This document shows positions 27,601 to 37,410 of a stretch of DNA of 64,000 bases, in pieces. The stretch is from Sutcliffiella horikoshii (GTDB lineage: Bacteria > Bacillota > Bacilli > Bacillales > Bacillaceae_I), in NCBI RefSeq assembly GCF_008180725.1, contig NZ_VTEV01000007.1, forward strand, positions 124,001 through 188,000, read 5' to 3'. Numbering within the stretch: position 1 is the stretch's first letter; each line of letters starts with the position of its first letter. The notes beneath the pieces were generated by a model that was not told where the DNA came from, searched no databases, and saw only the letters and a list, made by a program, of their open reading frames with translations. Both the position numbers and the translations under genes were made by a program.

Positions 27601-27623
27601 CTAGCAAAAAAGGCTAGTTTTTT
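27601..27623 (+). terminator. Terminator after yjaZ
   Basis: CTAGC and GCTAG with a 7-nt loop, followed by at least seven Ts. Confidence 0.65.
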
Positions 27624-27709
27624 TGTTTTTTTTTGTATATAATCAGTTTTTGTAGAAGATTGCCACAAGTTTCAATTAAAAAAATTTTTAGTTTATTTTC
27701 AAAATAAGC

Positions 27710-27738
27710 TTGAACTTGTAACGAAATTGTAATAATAT
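27710..27738 (+). promoter_or_regulatory. Promoter of the app operon
   Basis: TTGAAC at 27710-27715 and TAATAT at 27733-27738 with a 17-bp spacer. The 250 nt between it and appD are AT-rich; nothing else is recognised there. Confidence 0.5.
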
Positions 27739-27989
27739 ACAAACAGACGATAATTATTTTCCGATAATTTAGTTTTTACAGTAAATTCGGAGTGAAAAGA
27801 CTGAAGATTTCGTAATAAACAGCATGGAAAATCTATAAAAGCAATCTTTGAATAGATTAATAGCTAGTAGTTTCGTAAATTTGTAATATAAAGATTAAGA
27901 ATTAGTTAAATTTTTCTAAAGTCTTTACATTACATATTTAGACATCATACAGACCATGCATCGAAAGAAAAAAGGATGGTGAAGGCTAA

Positions 27990-28970
27990 ATGTCAGCTTT
28001 ATTGGAAGTGAGAAACCTAAAAACTCACTTTTTTAGAAAAAAGCAAGCTATTCCAGCTGTAGATGGTGTAGATATCTCCATTAAAAAAGGAGAGACTGTA
28101 GCACTTGTTGGAGAATCAGGATCTGGTAAATCTATTACTTCCCTTTCTATTATGGGTCTTGTTCCTAGCCCGGGTGGGAAAATCGTAGATGGAGAAATTC
28201 TATTCGACGGACAGGATCTTGTGAAACTAACAGAAAACCAGTTATGTAAAGTACGTGGAAATGATATTTCCATGATCTTTCAAGAACCGATGACATCTTT
28301 GAATCCGGTTTTAACAATTGGTGAGCAAATTACCGAAGTTCTAATACTACATCAAAAAATGACCAAAACAGCGGCAATGAAAAAAGCAATTGAAATGTTA
28401 GAAGTTGTAGGATTTTCAAGAGCTGCTGAAATTGTCAATGATTATCCTCACCGTCTATCTGGCGGTATGAGACAAAGGGTAATGATCGCGATGGCGATGA
28501 GCTGTAATCCAAAGCTATTAATTGCGGATGAGCCAACAACAGCGCTAGACGTTACCATTCAAGCTCAAATACTAGATTTAATGAAAGACCTTAGCCATAA
28601 ATTTGACACTTCCATCTTGTTAATTACACATGACTTAGGGGTTGTATCAGAAGTTGCTGATAGAGTAGTAGTTATGTATTGTGGTCAAGTCGTAGAAGAG
28701 GCTTCCGTGGACGATTTGTTCGAAGAGCCTCTGCATCCTTACACAAATGGTTTGATGGGGTCCATACCTGATATTGAGGGAGATATTTCTCGCCTTCAAT
28801 CTATTGAGGGTAATGTGCCGCCTCCAACCAATTTACCACAGGGCTGTCGTTTTGCCCCGCGCTGTCCAAAAGCATTTGATCGTTGTCATAGCGAAGTTCC
28901 GGAATTGCTTAAGAAAAGCGGAAATCGCTCCGTTCGATGCTTCTTATACGAAGGCGAGGAGGCTAAATAA
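27990..28970 (+). CDS. appD: Oligopeptide ABC importer ATPase AppD
   Basis: Cytoplasmic ATPase (326 aa) of the App peptide importer. Walker A GESGSGKS (about 41-48), signature LSGGMRQR, Walker B LLIADEPTTALD. The C terminus has the oligopeptide/dipeptide extension with GCRFAPRCPKAFDRC, the four-cysteine region that binds an Fe-S cluster in many Opp/Dpp ATPases. AAGGATGG and the following GAAGG precede the ATG. Stop overlaps the appF start. Confidence 0.93.
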   Translation: MSALLEVRNLKTHFFRKKQAIPAVDGVDISIKKGETVALVGESGSGKSITSLSIMGLVPSPGGKIVDGEILFDGQDLVKLTENQLCKVRGNDISMIFQEPMTSLNPVLTIGEQITEVLILHQKMTKTAAMKKAIEMLEVVGFSRAAEIVNDYPHRLSGGMRQRVMIAMAMSCNPKLLIADEPTTALDVTIQAQILDLMKDLSHKFDTSILLITHDLGVVSEVADRVVVMYCGQVVEEASVDDLFEEPLHPYTNGLMGSIPDIEGDISRLQSIEGNVPPPTNLPQGCRFAPRCPKAFDRCHSEVPELLKKSGNRSVRCFLYEGEEAK

Positions 28971-29992
28971 TGACTGCAACCGAGATTAAATCAGAAAAGA
29001 CTTTAACGGATACAAGTTCTGATAATATCCTTGAAGTTAGAGGATTGAAAAAATACTTTCCAATTAAAGCGGGACTATTACAAAAGCATGTAGGCGATGT
29101 AAAAGCGGTAGATGACTTAAACTTTTATATTAAAAAAGGTGAGACGTTAGGACTTGTTGGAGAATCTGGGTGTGGGAAATCCACAACTGGACGAACGATC
29201 ATCCGCCTATATGAGCCTACAGAAGGAAATATCATTTTCAAGGGAAGAGATATTGCAACAATGAGTGAAAGCGAACTTAGAAAGACGGTTCGTAAAGACA
29301 TTCAAATGGTTTTCCAAGATCCATTCGCTACGCTTAACCCAAGAAAAACATTAAGATCAATCCTAAAGGAACCATATAACACACACAACTTGTTCACTAA
29401 AAAAGAACGTGAAGAAAAAGTACAGGAATTACTTGCTAAAGTAGGATTAGACCCAAGCTTTATCAATCGTTATCCACATGAGTTTTCCGGTGGACAACGT
29501 CAACGTATTGGAATTGCTAGAGCACTTGCGCTAAACCCAGAATTGATCATTGCCGATGAAGCAGTATCTGCACTGGATGTATCTATACAAGCTCAAATCA
29601 TTAACCTTATGCAAGACCTTCAGAAAGAAATGGGCCTGTCCTATATCTTTATCTCCCATGATTTAAGTGTAGTTCGTCATATTAGTGACAGGGTCGGCGT
29701 AATGTATTTAGGGCGGATGATGGAACTAGCTACCAAACAAGATTTATATAGTGAACCACTTCATCCTTATACGCAAGCATTACTATCAGCTGTACCTTCT
29801 ACTCGCCGTAAAGGCCAAGTGAAGAGAGAACGTATCGTTCTGAAAGGTGAATTGCCAAGCCCGGCTAATCCGCCAACAGGATGTGTGTTCCATACAAGAT
29901 GTCCAGCTGCAATGGATGTTTGTAAGCAAATTGTTCCTCAATTCAAAGAGGTTAAACCAGATCATTTTGTTGCTTGTCACCTATACGAATAG
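28970..29992 (+). CDS. appF: Oligopeptide ABC importer ATPase AppF
   Basis: Second ATPase, 340 aa. Walker A GESGCGKST, signature FSGGQRQR, Walker B LIIADEAVSALD (Ala-Val where Pro-Thr/Ile is commoner). The C-terminal cysteines GCVFHTRCPAAMDVC are kept. One-base overlap with appD shows coupling. Works with AppD, AppB and AppC. Confidence 0.93.
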   Translation: MTATEIKSEKTLTDTSSDNILEVRGLKKYFPIKAGLLQKHVGDVKAVDDLNFYIKKGETLGLVGESGCGKSTTGRTIIRLYEPTEGNIIFKGRDIATMSESELRKTVRKDIQMVFQDPFATLNPRKTLRSILKEPYNTHNLFTKKEREEKVQELLAKVGLDPSFINRYPHEFSGGQRQRIGIARALALNPELIIADEAVSALDVSIQAQIINLMQDLQKEMGLSYIFISHDLSVVRHISDRVGVMYLGRMMELATKQDLYSEPLHPYTQALLSAVPSTRRKGQVKRERIVLKGELPSPANPPTGCVFHTRCPAAMDVCKQIVPQFKEVKPDHFVACHLYE

Positions 29993-30101
29993 GTGGCAAG
30001 TAAATAAAATATATACCCTTTGAAAGGGGGAGATAATCAAACAGTTAACTTTCTTTACCTTTCATTTTCAGAACATTAAAAAATTTTTAGGGGGAGTAAA
30101 C

Positions 30102-31790
30102 GTGAAACAAAAATCATTACTACTTATCGTTTTAACGTTAGTTCTGTCCTTGTTCCTTGCTGCTTGTAGCGGATCGAACAATGCGGGTACAAATACTAAC
30201 AACACAAACACTACGAACAACGAAACAACTGGCAACAACGAAGAAACGGAAGAAGAAGAAGAAGCTACAAATGAACCTGTACAAGGTGGAGACCTAATTA
30301 TCGGTTCTACTGGTAGCCCGACAATGTTCAACCCACTTTATTCTGCAGATACTGCAAGTTCTGCAATTGAAGGTTTCATTTTTGACGGATTATTAACAAG
30401 CGATACTGCTTTCGAAACACAATTAAACATGGCTGAAAGCTGGGAGATCTCTGAAGATGACCTAGTTCACACGCTAAAAATTAAAGACGGCATCAAGTTC
30501 CACGATGGTGAAACTTTAAATGCTGATGACGTTGTTTTCACACTTAGCATCCCTTTAAGCGAAGACTATGATGGTCCTCGTGCTGGTTACTTCGAGAAAA
30601 TCGAAAAAGTTGAAAAAATCGACGATTTAACTGTACAAGTAACTCTTAACGCTGTAGATCCAACGATCCACATCGCTTTAGGTTACCCAATCCTTCCTGA
30701 GCACATCTTAGGTGAGGTTCCAATCGCTGAGCTTGGTGAGTACACAGAGTTCAACACGAAAAACCCAATTGGAGCAGGTCCATTCAAATTCGAAACTTGG
30801 GAAGATGGACAATTTGTTAAAGTTGTAGCAAATGATGATTATTGGGATGGTCGTCCATACTTAGATTCTTTAACTTACCGTATTATTCCTGATGCAGATG
30901 CATTAATGACTGCATTAGCAGCTGGTGATATCCATTACTACACTGTTCCTGCAACTGACATTGCAACTGTTAAAGAGTGGGAAGCTAATGGTCAATTAAA
31001 AGTAGAATCTGGATTAGCATTATCTTACACTTACTTAGGATACAACCTACGTAACCCATTATTCCAAGATGTAAAAGTTCGTCAAGCTTTAACTCACGCT
31101 CTTGACCGTGAACTAATCGTTGAGTCTGTAATGAATGGTGACGGTGAAGTTGCTGATGTTCCTGAGTCTCCACTTAGCTGGGCTTATGACGAAGATGTAC
31201 CTCGCTTTGAATACGATGTAGAAAAAGCAAAAGCAATGCTTGAAGAAGCTGGATGGACTCCAGGTGCTGACGGAACTCTTGAAAAAGACGGTCAGAAATT
31301 TGAATTCACTTTGAAAACGAACCAAGGTAACAAAGTTCGTGAAGATATCGCTGTAGTAGTTCAAGAGCAGTTCGCTGAGCTTGGAATCAAAGTTACTCCA
31401 GATATCATGGAATGGTCTGCATTCTTAGCTGACATCGATCCTCCAAAATGGAACTTCGATGCAATCATCCTAGGATGGGCTCTATCTACAGATCCAGATC
31501 CAAGTGGAATCTTCCACTCTAAAGAAATCGAAGAAGGTTTGAACTTCGTTGGTTGGTCTAACGCAGAAGCTGATAAGCTAATGGACGAAGCTAACCTAAC
31601 AATGGATCGTGACGAGCGTGCTGCTAAGATCCAAGCAATCAACAAAATCATTGCTGAAGAGCAACCATATACTTTCTTGTACTATCCAAATGCACACCGT
31701 GCAATGCCTACTAACCTAGAAGGCTTTGAGTTCCATGCAAGATCGGAATTCTACAACATCAACAAATGGTGGTTAGCAGAGACCAACTAA
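30102..31790 (+). CDS. appA: Oligopeptide-binding lipoprotein AppA
   Basis: Extracellular peptide-binding protein (562 aa, SBP family 5). GTG start after GGGGGAG. Lipoprotein signal ends LAAC with Cys22, followed by an N/T/E-rich linker (about 23-55). The DDVVFTLSI segment fits the family signature. The reading frame is intact, unlike appA of B. subtilis 168, which is known to be frameshifted. A hairpin follows the stop. Confidence 0.93.
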   Translation: MKQKSLLLIVLTLVLSLFLAACSGSNNAGTNTNNTNTTNNETTGNNEETEEEEEATNEPVQGGDLIIGSTGSPTMFNPLYSADTASSAIEGFIFDGLLTSDTAFETQLNMAESWEISEDDLVHTLKIKDGIKFHDGETLNADDVVFTLSIPLSEDYDGPRAGYFEKIEKVEKIDDLTVQVTLNAVDPTIHIALGYPILPEHILGEVPIAELGEYTEFNTKNPIGAGPFKFETWEDGQFVKVVANDDYWDGRPYLDSLTYRIIPDADALMTALAAGDIHYYTVPATDIATVKEWEANGQLKVESGLALSYTYLGYNLRNPLFQDVKVRQALTHALDRELIVESVMNGDGEVADVPESPLSWAYDEDVPRFEYDVEKAKAMLEEAGWTPGADGTLEKDGQKFEFTLKTNQGNKVREDIAVVVQEQFAELGIKVTPDIMEWSAFLADIDPPKWNFDAIILGWALSTDPDPSGIFHSKEIEEGLNFVGWSNAEADKLMDEANLTMDRDERAAKIQAINKIIAEEQPYTFLYYPNAHRAMPTNLEGFEFHARSEFYNINKWWLAETN

Positions 31791-31810
31791 TTAACCCCCG
31801 TTTAAAGTCA

Positions 31811-31847
31811 GAAAGAGGGGAGGGGAAATTCCCTTCCCTTCTTTTTT
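31811..31847 (+). terminator. Intercistronic terminator-like hairpin after appA
   Basis: GAGGGGAGGGGAA pairs with TTCCCTTCCCTTC, followed by TTTTTT. As appB and appC lie downstream, it probably acts as a partial terminator. The next 190 nt before appB contain an imperfect dyad (TACTGT at 31941, ACAGTA at 31964) but no clear promoter. Confidence 0.7.
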
Positions 31848-32035
31848 ACTGAAATGGGTTCCTAAAGACACTTGGAGCTATATGATTAGAAAGATCGCAT
31901 TTGTCATAGACAAGTCGTCTTTCATTGGACTTGAACACTTTACTGTGCAACGTCGCAAAATGTACAGTATTAAAATAAAAAAAATCACGTTTACTTCTAC
32001 CTTCCTAAAGTAAAGACAGAAAAGGAGAATCAGCT

Positions 32036-32986
32036 ATGATCTCATATATCATCCGCCGTTCTTTAATGGCGATTCCCCTATTATTCGGTATTACAGTATT
32101 ATCCTTTGCCATTATCCAAATGGCACCAGGTGGTCCTACTTCCCTTATGATGGATCCGAATATTAGTAGTGAAGATATGAAAAAGTTTGAAGAGCGATAT
32201 GGGTTAAATGATCCTATACACGAGCAATATTTCACATGGGTATCAAATATGGCTAAAGGAGATTTTGGCGAGTCATTAATCCGTCGTGGAGTTCCAGTTA
32301 GTGAAATGATTATGAACCGTCTGCCAAATACATTATTACTTATGATTGTTTCAACTGTTTTGGCAGTAATAGTAGCAATTCCATTTGGAGTCATTTCTGC
32401 TAGAAAGCAGTACAGTTTAACAGATTATACGGTTACAGTTACTTCATTTCTTGGATTAGCAACACCTAACTTTTGGATAGGTTTAGTCCTAATCATGGTA
32501 TTTGCTGTTCAGCTGCAATGGCTGCCCACTGGTGGTGTAGCAACATTGAATGCTGAATTTAGTATCCTTGATAGAATTCATCACTTAATCTTGCCGGCAT
32601 TTGTACTTGCGACAGCTGATATGGCTGGTTTAACTAGATATACACGTTCTAGTATGCTTGAAGTGTTAAAGCAAGATTATATGCGTACAGCAAGAGCCAA
32701 AGGCTTAAGAGAAAACAAAGTAACCTATAAACATGGTTTACGTAATGGATTAATTCCAGTAATTACAATTTTTGGTTTGATGCTACCCGGTTTCATTGGG
32801 GGATCGGTTATTGTCGAAAAGATTTTTGCTTGGCCTGGTATTGGATTGTTATTCTTTGACTCCGCATTCCAGCGGGACTATCCGGTAATCATGGCACTAA
32901 CAGTTATCTCAGCGGTCTTTGTAGTTATCGGAAACTTGGTTGCCGATATACTATATGCAATCTTTGACCCGAGAATTGAGTACTAG
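32036..32986 (+). CDS. appB: Oligopeptide ABC importer permease AppB
   Basis: 316-aa DppB/OppB-type permease with six membrane segments. Family-typical N terminus [20 protein letters not shown] and the EAA-region [28 protein letters not shown] precedes the ATG. Pairs with AppC. Confidence 0.93.
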   Translation: MISYIIRRSLMAIPLLFGITVLSFAIIQMAPGGPTSLMMDPNISSEDMKKFEERYGLNDPIHEQYFTWVSNMAKGDFGESLIRRGVPVSEMIMNRLPNTLLLMIVSTVLAVIVAIPFGVISARKQYSLTDYTVTVTSFLGLATPNFWIGLVLIMVFAVQLQWLPTGGVATLNAEFSILDRIHHLILPAFVLATADMAGLTRYTRSSMLEVLKQDYMRTARAKGLRENKVTYKHGLRNGLIPVITIFGLMLPGFIGGSVIVEKIFAWPGIGLLFFDSAFQRDYPVIMALTVISAVFVVIGNLVADILYAIFDPRIEY

Positions 32987-33000
32987 AAGGGGGAACATCG

Positions 33001-33912
33001 ATGCAAACTCAACCATCAACTCAACCAACTAACCAATCGTTAAACCCCAATATTAAGAAAAAGCCAGACACATTAACGAAAATTACGATCAATAAATTTA
33101 TGAAAAATAAACTGGCTGTCATTGGAGCGGTTTTACTTTTCATCATCATTTCTTTAGCGATACTTGCACCACTTATTGCTCAATTTGAACCACAAAAGCA
33201 AAGTTTGTTGAATAAGCTACAATCTCCAGGCGGAGAACATTGGTTAGGTACTGACCGATATGGACGCGATGTATTTGCACGTATACTGTTTGGAGCGAGG
33301 GTGTCCCTGCTAGTTGGATTTGCTTCTGTAGCAGGTTCCATAACAATTGGAACAGTTATTGGTGCGGTAGCAGGATATTTTGGAGGGAAAATTGATGCGA
33401 TTCTAATGCGAATAGTAGACGTTATCATTTCCATTCCAACTATCTTCTTGCTAATCACATTGGTTACTATCTTCCAACCAGGTGTGGACAAGCTAATCTT
33501 GATTTTCGCTTTAACAGGTTGGACATTTACAGCACGTCTTGTGCGTGGAGAGTTTTTATCACTTCGTACACGTGAATTCGTACTTGCTTCTAAAACTATT
33601 GGAACAAGAAGCCACACTATCATTTTCTCTCACATCCTTCCAAATGCGATGGGTCCAATCATCGTATCTGCAACATTAGGTGTAGGGGGAGTTATCTTGG
33701 CAGAATCAGCATTAAGTTACCTAGGTTTAGGTATTCAACCACCTACACCAAGTTGGGGGAACATGCTGCAGGATGCGCAAAACTTTACTATCATGTTAAA
33801 ACACTGGTGGTATCCGCTATTTCCTGGAATTATGATTTTAATAACAGTGTTAAGTTTCAACTTTGTTGGAGATGGATTACGTGATGCACTTGATCCGAAA
33901 ACACTTGACTAG
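33001..33912 (+). CDS. appC: Oligopeptide ABC importer permease AppC
   Basis: 303-aa DppC/OppC-type permease. N-terminal OppC_N helix (about 35-60), [14 protein letters not shown] near 80, and EAA-region [20 protein letters not shown] precedes the ATG 14 nt after appB. A clear terminator closes the operon. Confidence 0.93.
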   Translation: MQTQPSTQPTNQSLNPNIKKKPDTLTKITINKFMKNKLAVIGAVLLFIIISLAILAPLIAQFEPQKQSLLNKLQSPGGEHWLGTDRYGRDVFARILFGARVSLLVGFASVAGSITIGTVIGAVAGYFGGKIDAILMRIVDVIISIPTIFLLITLVTIFQPGVDKLILIFALTGWTFTARLVRGEFLSLRTREFVLASKTIGTRSHTIIFSHILPNAMGPIIVSATLGVGGVILAESALSYLGLGIQPPTPSWGNMLQDAQNFTIMLKHWWYPLFPGIMILITVLSFNFVGDGLRDALDPKTLD

Positions 33913-33945
33913 AAAAGCTGAGAGCCGATCTCGGCTTTTCTTTTT
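33913..33945 (+). terminator. Terminator of the app operon
   Basis: AAAAGCTGAGA pairs with TCTCGGCTTTT (one G-U) around GCCGA, followed by CTTTTT. Confidence 0.85.
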
Positions 33946-34030
33946 GCCTATTTTTCATAGAACTTGTCATTATTTTGTTGGCATGTCATAAAATGATAAT
34001 AATAGATAGATTGGACAAGGAGACATTATT

Positions 34031-34069
34031 ATGATTATAAATAGGAAATATTCTGTGAGAGATGGCTAA
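34031..34069 (+). CDS. Twelve-codon leader ORF coupled to the 75-aa membrane protein gene
   Basis: ATG at 34031 follows AAGGAG with good spacing and encodes MIINRKYSVRDG, then TAA at 34067-34069. The final A is the first base of the next gene's ATG. The next gene lacks its own good ribosome-binding site, so this short ORF probably loads ribosomes for it. Expression is inferred. Confidence 0.5.
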   Translation: MIINRKYSVRDG

Positions 34070-34296
34070 TGTTCAGGGGAATTCTTTTTTTGACAGGGTT
34101 TGGCATCTCTGTTGCTGGCGGGATTAGTACAATTGCCTATTTGAATCTTTTTGCAACCGGATTAAGTTTATGGGAGTTTTTATTGTTTCTCTTTACTAGA
34201 CCAGAATTTTACCTTTTACCAATTGGTATCATCCTGATTGCAATAAGCATTTATTTATCTGGCAACTCTAAACCGTCTTTTCGAGACAAAGAATAG
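34069..34296 (+). CDS. Small membrane protein (75 aa), two helices
   Basis: Starts MFRGILFLTGFGISVAGGIS and has two hydrophobic segments (about 3-30 and 43-66) with a charged tail SFRDKE. It resembles a small conserved Bacillus membrane protein of unknown function. The start overlaps the stop of a 12-codon ORF that carries the strong ribosome-binding site. Confidence 0.7.
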   Translation: MFRGILFLTGFGISVAGGISTIAYLNLFATGLSLWEFLLFLFTRPEFYLLPIGIILIAISIYLSGNSKPSFRDKE

Positions 34297-34393
34297 ACAT
34301 ATGAAAATTAATTGGGTATTTTGGAATAATTATGCACTTCACTGTTCATACTGTTGGATAAATAAAAGATAGATGTGAAGTGAGGGGTATGAT

Positions 34394-35143
34394 ATGTTGT
34401 ATCTTCATGACGTATGGGTAAATTGGTTTGAAGGAGAAGAAAACGGTTATAATGTTTGTCATTTTCATGAGTGGAGGAAGGACGATAGTGTAGAATTATT
34501 GGATCAAGTTCCTCTATTAAAAGTAGACTCTGTATTGTTCCATTATATTGAAAACGACCTCCAAGAGCTGCCTTCATCTTTGCTAGAAGATATTTTCCAA
34601 AAAAGTTATATTCGCAAAAACCATGAAAGAATTCAGTTGGACTACTGCTTTGTCGTTACAGATGGACAAGGGATATTAGCTGTAGACACGATTGGTTACA
34701 ATATACCAATTCGTAAAAGTAGGTTGATTCCAAGACAAGAACAATTAGTATACGATATGGTGGATAACCATGATTATGAAAAATATACTTTTTCGCCAAC
34801 TAGTAAGTCACCAAAGGATTATCATATTTTATCCCCATCACCAGAAATCATGAACGGTTTGACTAGAAAAGAAAGACAGTTAAAACAACTTCTTTTCATG
34901 GCTTTGGATCAATTAAGGTCAACTTGCAATGTTGCTGAAATTAGGTATTGGTATACAGAATGGAACCCCATTCATTACAGAGAAATTCAATCGATGAGTT
35001 TTGAGGAAGTGTGGTCACAGTTACTTGAGGAAACAAGAGAAGGTTGGTCTGAAAAACATCAGACTTTTTGCGAGCATTTGGTAAAAGGCCAGCCGTTTTT
35101 TGAAAAGTTGTGGGAGTTGGAACAGCATCCTAAAGTTAATTAA
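34394..35143 (+). CDS. yjbA: YjbA, UPF0736 family
   Basis: 249-aa soluble protein with the UPF0736 start [20 protein letters not shown]. Function unknown. GTGAGGGG precedes the ATG. Convergent with trpS through a shared terminator, as in B. subtilis. Confidence 0.9.
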   Translation: MLYLHDVWVNWFEGEENGYNVCHFHEWRKDDSVELLDQVPLLKVDSVLFHYIENDLQELPSSLLEDIFQKSYIRKNHERIQLDYCFVVTDGQGILAVDTIGYNIPIRKSRLIPRQEQLVYDMVDNHDYEKYTFSPTSKSPKDYHILSPSPEIMNGLTRKERQLKQLLFMALDQLRSTCNVAEIRYWYTEWNPIHYREIQSMSFEEVWSQLLEETREGWSEKHQTFCEHLVKGQPFFEKLWELEQHPKVN

Positions 35144-35166
35144 GTGTCGAATATTTCCGAGGAAAG

Positions 35167-35207
35167 AAAAAAGCTGTCAGAGACATTTTGCTCTGACAGC
35201 TTTTTTT
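35167..35207. terminator. Bidirectional terminator yjbA/trpS
   Basis: AAAAAGCTGTCAGAG pairs with CTCTGACAGCTTTTT around an 8-nt loop. Confidence 0.92.
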
Positions 35208-35209
35208 AA

Positions 35210-36214
<1,005 letters not shown>

Positions 36215-36239
36215 TTATTAATTGTACTTGGATAACCTA

Positions 36240-36367
36240 CTGGTAGTTTTCCGTTCCTGGTGTTCGCTTTACTAGGGGGGGTGCTTGAGCCTCTTCATTT
36301 CGTTGCGGGGTCTCAAGCTACCGCTATCTCCCTCAGGAGTCTCACACCTTGCACTCCAAACTACCAG
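36240..36367 (-). repeat. Interspersed palindromic element, copy d, in the trpS leader
   Basis: Ten-base complementary ends, CTGGTAGTTT and AAACTACCAG. Interior shares TTCCGTTCC, GAGCCTC, GGGGTCTCA and CTCAGGAGTCTC with the other copies. It lies between the T-box terminator and trpS. Confidence 0.85.
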
Positions 36368-36404
36368 GTGGTACCAAAGCTAGAATAAAATTAGCTTTGA
36401 AAAA

Positions 36405-36640
36405 AATACAAAAAGGCCCATTCATCCCTAAAAAAAGGGACGAATGGACCGTGGTACCACCCTTATTATTTCACACAAAAAATTGTAGAAATCACTTGCC
36501 TTGTAACGTAAGGATACGTCATAGCCTACTAAATGGTTCAGCCATGAAGCTCAGAAGTCCATTCCTAAACGTTAGCTGTTTGTTTACACCAACCACAAAC
36601 TCTCTAAAAACTAAGCTGTTTAGTACTACTCTTCCTCATT
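36405..36640 (-). ncRNA. T-box riboswitch (tRNA-Trp) controlling trpS
   Basis: On the minus strand the leader begins with GAGGAAGAGTAGTA, has the stem I AG-bulge region AGAGAGTTTGTGGTTGGTG, the specifier region GGAATGGACTTC with Trp codon TGG, and the invariant T-box AGGGTGGTACCACG (36463-36450). A terminator stem with loop and T run follows at 36450-36405. Uncharged tRNA-Trp pairs with the leader and allows read-through into trpS. Confidence 0.95.
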
Positions 36641-36665
36641 GCTTATTTTAAATAAATATTCTTTT

Positions 36666-36694
36666 ATTATAACTATTTAAATGGTAAATATCAA
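36666..36694 (-). promoter_or_regulatory. Promoter of the trpS T-box leader
   Basis: On the minus strand TTGATA (36694-36689) and TATAAT (36671-36666) are 17 bp apart. The -35 overlaps the stop codon of the upstream DUF3899 gene. Confidence 0.75.
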
Positions 36695-37068
36695 CTATTG
36701 TAATACATAAAAAGTGAAATAAACATGCAAATTAACAACAATAAAGAAGCTAATAATAGTTGTTGTGTCGATACAGGTTGTAAAAGTTCCGATGGTGGTC
36801 TCATTTCATTTCTAATATCTTGTTCCAATTCTTTGTCAGGTTGTGAAGATGCAAAGATTCGTCTGAAACTATAGGTAATTCCATCAAAGAAACCTTTCTG
36901 GACCACTAATGTGAATAATGAAATAAAAATAATCACACTAGATATAATAAAAGATGTATTGATAAACGAGAGCAAGGTAATCTCTCCATAATAAATCCAA
37001 CTTGTAGCGAATGTAGCTAAAAGCAAGATGAAGAAAAAAACTAGTGAAGATCTAATTAAAATTTTCAT
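36691..37068 (-). CDS. DUF3899-like membrane protein (125 aa)
   Basis: Three or four hydrophobic segments, with the conserved middle VVQKGFFDGITYSFRRIF, which resembles DUF3899. Function unknown. AGGAGG precedes the ATG at 37068. Its stop codon lies within the -35 of the trpS promoter. Confidence 0.75.
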   Translation of the reverse strand: MKILIRSSLVFFFILLLATFATSWIYYGEITLLSFINTSFIISSVIIFISLFTLVVQKGFFDGITYSFRRIFASSQPDKELEQDIRNEMRPPSELLQPVSTQQLLLASLLLLICMFISLFMYYNS

Positions 37069-37322
37069 GCTTCCTCCTAAAAGAAGTTTAAAGTTAGTTA
37101 TCTAAATTGTATTGTAATGAAATGTATAGAATAAGACAAATTTAAAGAAACTATAAAAGGAATTACTTGTAAAGGTAATGAGAAAGATAAGTGTAACATT
37201 TGTAAATGAATTGTAATAATTGGAATGTTCCTGTCGGAATGTTTATAGGTCTTTAGTACTATTTTTGTAATGAATATGCTTGAAATATCAGTATTTTGTA
37301 AAGTTGACGTTAAATTTATGAA

Positions 37323-37350
37323 TGCACAATGTTTAGAAAACTTGTATAAT
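37323..37350 (+). promoter_or_regulatory. Putative promoter of the opp operon
   Basis: TATAAT at 37345-37350 is clear; the -35 (TGCACA at 37323, 16 bp away) is weak. The rest of the 37069-37410 gap is AT-rich and nothing else is recognised. Confidence 0.45.
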
Positions 37351-37410
37351 AGGAATCGTTACCTCGAAACGCAACAAATTTCGACATAATTTTCTTAGGG
37401 GGTTAAGTAA

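Noticed and set aside
30102-31790. Frameshifted appA as in B. subtilis 168
   Set aside because: The reading frame here is open for 562 codons.
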